64,000 nucleotides of DNA from contig MQVO02000072.1 of assembly GCA_001986395.2 (NCBI GenBank), positions 1 through 64,000 of the forward strand, read 5' to 3'. The stretch comes from Irpex lacteus (lineage: Eukaryota > Basidiomycota > Agaricomycetes > Polyporales > Irpicaceae). The notes below the pieces were generated by a model, which saw only the letters and a program-made list of their open reading frames with translations, was not told where the DNA came from and searched no databases. Made by a program: the position numbers and the translations under genes. Shown here one piece after another: positions 55,512 to 64,000 of this stretch. Each line of letters begins with the position of its first letter. Position 1 is the first letter of the stretch.

Positions 55512-56259
55512 ATGTGTAGACGATTTCTTGGACTTTTAGGCAGGACAATCTGGATTACTTGCTCAAATACACTGTTGGCAGGCATCATCGCCGATCGTGC
55601 TCGGATAATATTCTCATGAAGTACACAACGCGCTGGCAAGACAATGATTCGGCGCATTCAAGCTGATCACCAGGTTTCTTCGATAAACGGCAAGGTAATC
55701 GCTCCAGTGCTGGTCAAGTGAGTGATGTACGTGCGGAGACGAATTTCCGAAGCACGATGTCTTCTCCTCATGACCTGCATCTTTCGTTTCGAAATTCTGG
55801 TCGACGTACACTGACTTGATCGTTGGGCGAAGCTGCCCGTACGTGAGAGTGCGCAGGCTGTATATGAGCAACTCTTTATCCTGAGATACGAGGACTGATC
55901 CCGACGTTTACCAAATATAGTAGAGCGCCTCCCTTGATTTGGCAAATGCCGCCCTTTTCGACCTCTCGTCTCTACCGCCATGGGGTTGAGTATCCCTCAT
56001 TCACTCAGTCTCATCTTGATCAGCCACACGTCATCATTGAAATAATCCACTCCAATGCCCTGCTGTCAGTGACTATAGTCAGCTGGGCGAGGCGGCATGT
56101 GCTTCGCTATGCTTCTCCAGTACAACGGGAACAGAGTGAGGTTAGAAGCAACAGACAACCAGGCATGAGGAAATCAACAGCACGGCTGTCTGTTACTTAT
56201 AATCTCGTCGATGCTCTACATCGATAACCCAACTCGGTGTACTCAAGAAGCGTGTCACC
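55512..56259. other. Intergenic, promoter of the GH92 gene
   Basis: No gene seen. Confidence 0.45.
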
Positions 56260-59200
56260 ATGCGCGTGCTCAAACCTCAACGCCTGTTCAGCGCGATTTA
56301 CCTCGTTAAACTTGCAGCAGCTCAGCAATCTTCATCGGCTAGCGGAGCTTCGAGCATAGTCGGCGGCTCCTCCTCTCAAGCAAGCCAAGCGACATCTGCA
56401 TTATCAAGTATCTCGGCTGTATCCTCAGCCCCTGCTCCGACGAGTACCGCCAGTTCAAACGCCACAGTCCAGAATCCTGCCAGTCTTGTGAATCTCTTCA
56501 TTGGAACGACGAATGGCGGGCATGTATTTCCTGGTATGTCTTTCCTAGAATGTATCATGCTAACCTGAAAACGTACTGAACGCACTGAACATGATGTAGG
56601 TGCTACACTCCCTCATGGAATGACGAAAGTAGGCATGGATACAGATTCTCCCGGAAACGTGCGTAGTCTCAGAGACTAATATTCTACTATGCTCACCATT
56701 TGTTAGCATGCTGGATACGACGCAGATCCACAATTTAACGTCACAGGCTTCTCCCAACTGCACGATGATGGTATGTTCCGGTAGCCCTCTTTCCACAATA
56801 TATTGGCCTCACATGAACATATCTTAGGTACCGGAGGAGTAAGCTTGCATTTCGCGGACCTTAACGAAATGTTTAGTTTGACTCGTTTAAACTCTAGTCC
56901 ATCCCTCTCTCTTTGTTCAAAATATTTCCGTTCGCTTTCTGCGGCCCCGACGACAAGTTTGAACAATGCCCTACGTCTATTGACAATCGCAAGGTTTCAA
57001 GGAAGAACTTGACCAATGGTAAGACACGCACGCGAGGCGACGCACAGATCTAATTATCGAGCGAAGGTTCTCCGGACGACTTCGCAGAGCCCGGCTACTT
57101 TGCCAGCAACCTCGTACGTGACAGAATAAATATTATCTGAGGATTAGAACTTGATCGTATTTTGTCAGTCCAATGATATACGTGTCGAGCTAACCACCAC
57201 TCGCAGGACTGGATTGCATCGGTAGGATCAAATTTCTACGACCTTACGTTTGCCCTACTGACATTTATCAGCTACACATTCCCTGCAGGGACTGTGAACC
57301 CCAGGATCGTCGTCGATATCACTAACGACGGACAGAGGAGTAGCACAGATCCGGTGATGTTACTCAATGGGACTACAGCTCGTGTCACTGGTGGGTATGA
57401 ACTATTGCGCTAGTCGAGTTGTCTCTGTTCAACCTTCGTGTAATAGGTGGCGCTTCCTTTGCTTCATCCTTCGGCCCGGGTCGATACCGTGCATTTACGT
57501 GCGTGGACTTCAAGGGTGACGGGTTCGAGCTGGTAGGTCGAAAGACAGATGCAGCACAATCAATTTTCACTCACGCTCTAATTAGGGTGAACCCAAACAA
57601 TCTGGAGCTTGGCTTGGTAACTCTGGCATACAGCAAACTACAAATTTACAACAGCTATACTTCGGTACCTCTACGGCTATGATTATCCTCAATCAGCAAA
57701 GTAGTCCTGACTTATGATGACTCAGGGTTTACCGAGCAGTTGGGAGCGCTTTTGACGTTCAACCCACGTGCAAAGGATAGTGAGTACCGATGGTATTGAT
57801 GATGAAAGACGATGGTCTAACTCACCCCAAGGCCCCACCTCAATTCTCGTACGAGTTGGCGTGTCGTTCGTCTCATCAGACCAAGCATGTGCCAACGCAG
57901 AGTCTGAAATACCCACATTCGACTTTGACGGCGTTCGCAAGGCGACCTTCGACGAGTGGAACGAACTCCTTGGTCGTATACAGGTAAAGACGACCAATGT
58001 CGATCCGGATATCGTGGAGCTATTTTACAGCTCTGTTTACCGCACACACATCTCTCCTGCGGACTGTACGAAACCCCTTGTTATTGTACTAGCCATATCC
58101 CGCTAACACATTCTAGACACCGATGAGAACCCAAAGTGGAACTCCACGGAGCCGTATTACGATTCTTTCTATTGCAACGTAGGCATCATCCTCATTTTAT
58201 CAGGATCCGAAAACTTACGGTCTTCGCGCGTACATAGTGGGATACCTTCCGTACACTTTACCCTCTGATGTCCCTACACGATCCGATGAACTTTGCTCGT
58301 ATCGTCCGTGGATTGATCAATATTCAACAACACGAAGGTATGTTCATCCCCATTGGTTTATTATACTGGGGACAAGGGAAATAATTCTGTAGGATGGCTC
58401 CCTGAATGCCGTGGAGCTACTACCCAGCAATTCATCCAAGGCGGAAGTAGTAAGTCTCCTGGTAGCATTTGCATAGCACAACGACCGATGACAAGTACTA
58501 GACGGTGATCCGATTCTGGCCGAATTTTTCGTAAAGTCCGTGTACCAAGTTGATATCGATGTATGCCATAGCTAACAAACATTACACAGATTCCACACAC
58601 AGCTTTCTGCCCTCAATGTATCTTCAGACGCTCTATACAATGCTCTACTGGCAGACGCGGAGTTGCAGCCTCCGAACTGGGATCTTCAGGGTAGACAGGC
58701 GAACGCTTGGAAGACACTCGGTAGGTCTTCTGATTGTAGCCCACTGTTTAATTTAGCGTTGAGCGTGATATTCAGGATTTATCCCGTCCGACGTCTGGGA
58801 ACCCAGTGGTACCAATACTAAGCAGGTTTCGCGTGCCCTGGAGGTAAGGTGAACGCGAATGTTTCAATGGTTGACATGTTAATTGGTACGATAGTACGCT
58901 TTCGATGACTTCGGGATCTCACAAGTCGCGAAGATTTTGGGCAAGACTGATGACGCTGCGAAGGTAGCAATGTCCTGCATCACTCGACGTAAACATGACA
59001 CTGACCACCGGTGGATATAGTACGCAAAACGTGCTGGGAATTTCATCAACAATTGGAATCCTGATGTCACCGTCCCCGGGAACTCGAGTATTAAGGGTAT
59101 GATGCAGGTATGTTTGCGGTAGTCCGTCGCAATCGTGGGGTATTATTAATGTTGTATGCTTTAATGTAGCCCCGTTTTATGAACGGGACTTTCAATTTCA

Positions 59201-60231
59201 CGGATCCTAGGCACTGCAGCGTCAATGATCCCCTCATGTCTTTCTGCTTCCTCAACGCAGTCAATACGGATGGGTTCTACGAAAGCTCCCCTATTGTCGT
59301 ACGTACATGATTTCACATCTCAAAGTCACAATCTGATGTAGAAACCCGATTAGTACTCTCAAGTTCGTGCTCAGAGCTCGGGCCACTGCACACGATAATA
59401 CTGACACATCCTAGTTTGTTCCACAAGACACCGCTAAACTGATCCAACTACAAGGAGGCAATAAAGCATTCATCGACAGATTGAACTTCATATTTGAGCA
59501 GGTACGGAATTTACACATCGAGTCCACCAAGGCGTTCATATGACTATCAGAACTTTTTCGACTCCACGGATGAGCCATCTCAGCAGATTCCGTTCATGTA
59601 CCATTACGCAAACCGCCCTGGATTGAGCACGCAGACGTCTCGTCAAGTCATTGCGGAGTTTTATAACACCTCGGTAAATGGCCTACCTGGCAACGACGGT
59701 GAGTTCTCCTATATGGATAGTCCCACACATGCTAAACCAGTTGTACCATAGATTCTGGTGAGCGAGGCTGAAGATTCTTTAGCATGGAGCGAGGCGCTAA
59801 TCTAATTCTCTAGGTGCTATGGGAAGCTATGTCGCGTTCTACCTCGCCGGCCTCTACCCTGTTCCGGGGACACGTCAGCTCCTCCTTTCCTCTCCATTCT
59901 TCCCAGAAATTTCGTTCTCGAACCCGATCTTTGGCAAGACGACTACAATCAGAGCCAAGAACTTCAAGGGAAATCCGAAGAATGGTACTGGAGGAACAGT
60001 ATTTGTGAAGGTATGGATCGACTTTACATGTGGGCTGTCTTTGGCTAACTAAGGCGTATGTAGAGTGTGACAGTCGACGAGAAGCCTTGGAAGTCGAACT
60101 GTTTCGTGGAGTGGGACGCATTCGAACAGGGGTCGACGATCGAACTCGAGCTTACGAATGATATCACCGTGGCATGTGGAAAAGATGCCAATGCTTTGCC
60201 CCCATCTTTGTCTACGGGAGGCTTTGCTTAG
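56260..60231 (+). CDS. GH92 alpha-mannosidase, secreted
   Basis: Twenty-six exons give 851 residues: 56260-56533, 56600-56658, 56707-56770, 56828-56838, 56898-57018, 57067-57113, 57169-57221, 57272-57390, 57447-57532, 57586-57664, 57726-57779, 57832-58065, 58117-58178, 58238-58337, 58393-58449, 58502-58560, 58603-58720, 58776-58843, 58895-58963, 59021-59107, 59170-59298, 59415-59501, 59551-59698, 59752-59757, 59814-60010, 60064-60231. A signal peptide and Ser-rich linker precede the two GH92 domains. Conserved blocks include G-T-T-N-G-G-H-V-F-P-G-A, G-F-S-Q-L-H-D-D-G-T-G-G, G-G-S-N-G-D-P and G-N-D-D-S-G-A-M near 726, the Ca/catalytic region. Releases alpha-1,2-linked mannose from glycans outside the cell. 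Exon 16 is the least certain. Confidence 0.9.
59752..59757 (+). other. 6-nt micro-exon of the GH92 gene
   Basis: ATTCTG between CCATAG and GTGAGC. It supplies D-S and part of G in the family's near-invariant G-N-D-D-S-G-A-M; the flanking exons (ending G-N-D-G and starting GT-GCT-ATG) only read correctly with it. Confidence 0.7.
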
Positions 60232-60399
60232 GAGATTTATTCGATATCTTATGTCATGTGTAACCGTAAATGGTCTTATGTAAGACACATTCAAATCCGG
60301 GTAGGCTACTCATGAATAGGATGAGACATAGTAAGGCAGCTTGCGCCAACACAGCTTTGAGTTTCACTACCTAACCTATACTGACGATTATCATTACTA

Positions 60400-62904
60400 C
60401 TAATACTCGGAATCCACGGTATACTGTCGGCTATTCAATCTATCCAATTCTAACACATCGCAGGATCTGGAAGACTGATCTATCTTATCCTGTGCCCATG
60501 CGCTCATCTGCACTTTGAACATTCCAGCTCTCCTAAGCCCATGAAGGTCTGGCTTTCGTATCCCAGTGAAATGACCATCGTTACCGAGTAACCACGTTAA
60601 CTGAAGGATACCTGCGGCATCAAGATTATTTGATTGTGGCTGCCGCTCCGAACCACTCAATAGTAACAAGGCGAGTGCCCATAACATGCAAGACGTCGCA
60701 AGACCAATAGCGAGCTGAGAATTTGGGTCTTGAATGAATATTTATCAACGCTGGATGAGAGAGCTTATCACTTACAGGCATGATATTGAACTGGTCAGGT
60801 TCTGTACAGTGAGCCGAAGTTCGATAACCGGAGTCAAGCTAGGTTACCTACATTGAGCCGCATTCTGGTGACAGCAATAGTAAGCATTGCCTGTCCTGTT
60901 CGGTCTACATCTATCGATGAGATATCGTGCGGATCGAGTCCCGTTCGGTTGAAGGCGCGTCCTAGAGTAGCACCGCCGGTAAATGCATGTGCTAATGAGC
61001 GAGGGGAAAGCGGCTAGTGTGGACATGCATTTTTCATACCATACCACATTGTGGCCGCGACAGCCCTCTGCATGCTAATCTGTAGATCTGACAACGATAT
61101 GCTTATAGGGACTTTGGTGGATGCCACTCCCTTCGCCAGGTCGTCTAGAATAAATCTAAGATGTACTTAGTATTCTTATCCAGTAGGTGAAACTTTGAAT
61201 GAAATGTCGTACTGACTGGTCAAGAACAGTGAGTGACTGTGGTTCAATGAAAATTTCACTGGAACCCGATAGAGATCCCAGGTCTCCCGCTGTCGTGTTG
61301 AGAAGGCGTCCGATCATCCCATGGGCAATAGGGTCGCGAGTGGATATGGGTGCTCCGTATAACAGTAAATTCTTGACCTAATCCGGCAGAATCTTTTTTA
61401 TCAGTCGAGAATGCCAGCGCAAGGCACAGAGTAAACGTGGCAAGAGGCAATGGAAGACTCACCAAAAGCAGCAATGGGTCAGCCGAGGTTGCCTCTGGAC
61501 CGGGAAATGTCCAGTTTTTCCACGTAGCGCCTTCGCGTACAGTAGGTTGATAATCAACTGGTTGTCCTGTGACACCAGATACATTGATTGTCACGTTTGT
61601 ACTGAACACATTGCACGCAAATAGTTGGATTGATGCAACTAGAGAGATTGGATAAGGTCAAATACAATTCTTTCGTAAGCCAAACACCCATACCTGTGAT
61701 GGTCTTTATTCCGTCAATCTCCCCGTTTGTGCTCTCGAATAGTATACTCGGGTGAAATTCAACATAACTTGCATTGTTACCGTGGTTATCCACCACCGGA
61801 ATAGTTGAAGTGACGAAGAGGCTTGTTGGAATCTGTGATATAGGTTCAAGAGGTAGAGACTGAGGCTTGTACTGAGGCACGAGATTCGTCGCCGTGGACA
61901 GTGAAAATGGCACTAAAGAGATCGGTTTATTAATTAAAATGCTGACAACGGAAGACTCACGAACCTACACCCTGACCGGGCATCTGTAGTAATAAGTCCC
62001 CAGAGAGCTGGCCAGTATTGAATGGCCAGGAGTATGAACCGTCATCATAAAGCGTAAAGTTTGCCGTCTCGTCTTGGTGTGCATTCGGCAGTGTGCCGCA
62101 GTCGACGTCGAATACTGTTGCATTGACCATCGCTGTATTGACTGCTGTAGGATTTATTTGTACGATATCATATATCATATTTTCACTTAGTCCAAGCATG
62201 CCGAGCTGCGTCAAGGTGTGGTACACGGGTAGAACATCCAGAGCTTGACGATAGGCCGGATTCTCCCTATAAATATTGGCGTTCCTTATCTACGAAAGAA
62301 ACATCGCAAGCGCTCACTCACAGTATAGCATGGTTTGGCCTAGCTAAGTCAGTTCTTGGCAGCGTTGATACTGCGGCATTGTATGTACCGATACTCCATG
62401 AAATTGGAATGGAAACATGTAGCACGGTGATTCCAGCTAGATACAGAGTGATAAAGACGACTTTTGATGTTGCAGATGGTACGCTGACCTGGTCGAAGAG
62501 CGCCAACATAGAGGAGCCAATACCTAGCCATGCAGAGGATTTGTCGTGTATAGCAGTGAGCGTCTGTTGCGTATGAAGGTCGCGTATCAGAGCAATGCGC
62601 TGGGTGACCAACACCAATAGGGCGAGGTATAGCTACAAGACAGTATTGCCTGAATCAGCTTCTGAGAAACCTGGCTTCGAAAAGCTGGACGCACAGTACT
62701 GAATATCTGAATGATCATTGAGAATACCAGCGACATCTTGGTTTGTCCAGCAAACGTGACTGGGTAGTTGATACTGTGTTCGTAATGTTGACAGGCAATG
62801 ACTGCCAGCGCGAGGTATACGATAACCAGGCCAGCGTGCATTAGATAGCACAGATACGTAGGTTTTACTTTCTTCAGTGCCATTTTGAAGGCCGGAAAAC
62901 ACAT
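60400..62904 (-). CDS. Membrane-anchored protein of unknown function, basidiomycete family
   Basis: Ten exons in transcription order: 62904-62695, 62632-62322, 62266-61965 (or 61971), 61912-61694, 61638-61463, 61377-61217, 61155-61040, 60991-60848, 60801-60776, 60714-60400; about 589 residues, a later ATG at 62883 also being possible. Three N-terminal membrane helices (Y-L-A-L-A-V-I-A, L-Y-L-A-L-L-V-L-V, V-V-F-I-T-L-Y-L-A-G-I) precede a large extracellular part rich in N-x-S/T sites. It has A-F-T-G-G-A-T-L-G-R-A-F-N-R-T-G. A last helix (L-W-A-L-A-L-L-L-L) and a cytosolic tail follow. I cannot assign a function; the layout suggests a surface protein. Confidence 0.68.
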
Positions 62905-64000
62905 TGGCTTCCTCTTGGGCGGGTATTGGAGGCTTTATGTAACGGAGGGAGAAAAAAGAGGTGGTGTTTCGGTGCTACGCTTCACAGCTTGAGTTTTATT
63001 ACGTGCTGAGACCTGTATCTCATCTGTTTAGGGTGTTGATGATGATGTGAAAGAAAGTGAACACACTTCGGGTGATATCAATCAGATGGTAGCTACACAG
63101 GTCAAGCGACAAATGAGTAGACAACATATAATCGCAGCACGACTCACTATGCCAACAAGATTGAAACGCTGTAGGCCCTCCGGACTTGATACTTCTGTAA
63201 CACATACGCTGGCTGTTGAGTGGGAAGACTTTCATTCCGAGTGCGAAGTAAAGCTGTGAGATTGAAGCAACGAGACCAATGGGCTGAAACACGCACCTTC
63301 AATACTGCTAGGTATGTCTCAACACCAATGATACAGTTTTTATCTCTTTTCGGTCGCACCCTTCTGAACACTGACGTTCGGGACATGATATAATAATCGC
63401 CTGTATAGGTTAAGTCCGCGGAAGCAAAAAGCTGCATGGCCGTATTGCACATACATTCGGTATGTGTACTAGCAGCTTGTAGTTCTGGTTTCCGTGGATA
63501 CCAAGTAGCTATTTTCCCACATATGCAGGCGATATTGCTGGAGTGATATCAATATGTGTTCTTATCTTCAGAATAGCTATGGGCCATAATAACAACTTGA
63601 TTGACGGCGACCCATCTAAGGTGAATGATGCAATATCGTTGTAAGACAGGACGGGAGTACTTATGGATCTGTACTTATGCGAGAGATCACAAGTTTCAGT
63701 TTGCTTTGCTCAACGGGAGAAACCCGCTGGCGACATCCTAAATTCGCTGCCTAAAATAAGCTTGACGTCTAATCCAAAATCAAGATAACTCACCGCATTC
63801 TCGTAACAGCTACAAAACCTAATAGCACACCCATAGTATCGAGACAAGACAAGGAAACAGCGAAACACCCCCGGCCACTAACTCCCAAGCGCTAAGCGCT
63901 CCGCGACGCCACAAAGCCCGTGCCAAACACGACCACACATTGCGCGCTAGACTATTTATTGAAGAAAATATGCACTGTGGCAGTTACAGTCAGGACTAAG
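62905..64000 (-). other. Upstream region with possible relic exons
   Basis: On the minus strand a short exon-like stretch (63,281-63,225) reads V-A-S-I-S-Q-L-Y-F-A-L-G-M, and at about 63,830-63,790 another reads F-V-A-V-T-R-M-R before a GTGAGT, resembling A-V-T-R-M-R in the gene to the left. They may belong to a second, incomplete or decayed family member. Not called as a gene. Confidence 0.3.

Overview
This is fungal nuclear DNA. Almost every gene has several short (about 45-70 nt) GT-AG introns, and the protein families (polyporopepsin-like A1 protease, I66-like beta-trefoil inhibitor, DUF6532-like protein, GH92, EGCrP2-like GH5, UstYa/DUF3328, basidiomycete Ty3/gypsy) point to an agaricomycete basidiomycete. 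A Ceratobasidium/Rhizoctonia-type genome is my best guess, made from family content only. No rRNA, tRNA, CRISPR or bacterial feature was seen. Exon coordinates were worked out by hand from reading frame, splice sites and family resemblance; none is confirmed by transcript data.

Layout. 1-10.6 kb: a large Ty3/gypsy LTR retrotransposon on the minus strand (gag-protease, a -1 frameshift site, then RT/RNase H/integrase), a GC-rich LTR/leader with a TATA box, and a frameshifted cysteine-rich gene on the opposite strand. 10.6-20 kb: a zinc-finger relic, a DUF6532-like gene, a broken and an intact beta-trefoil (I66-like) inhibitor, and a secreted aspartic protease. 20.5-31.7 kb: isochorismatase-family hydrolase, AN1 zinc-finger protein, three tandem copies of an unknown lineage-specific gene, an AIM9-like mitochondrial kinase-fold protein, and an RSC7/Npl6-like chromatin-remodelling subunit divergent from a DUF1308 protein (31.99-33.96 kb). 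34-35 kb: a single-pass membrane protein of a common agaricomycete family.

36.5-47.8 kb is the most unusual part. Four very small secreted-peptide genes, all minus strand, share one layout: signal peptide in exon 1, a phase-1 intron, and a short mature part carrying a D-A-Q-I-L-like motif. One of them carries the motif five times in 15-residue tandem repeats. They sit next to two UstYa/DUF3328 oxidase-like genes, a GNAT acetyltransferase and a seven-helix membrane protein. This resembles, but does not prove, a ribosomal-peptide (dikaritin-like) biosynthetic neighbourhood.

48-63 kb: a YciI-like protein, a DUF7025-type AAA ATPase with a 9-nt micro-exon, an EGCrP2/sterylglucosidase-like GH5, a GH92 alpha-mannosidase of 26 exons with 6-nt and 11-nt micro-exons, and a multi-exon membrane protein of unknown function. 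AAA/GH5 and RSC7/DUF1308 are head-to-head pairs with about 250 bp between start codons.
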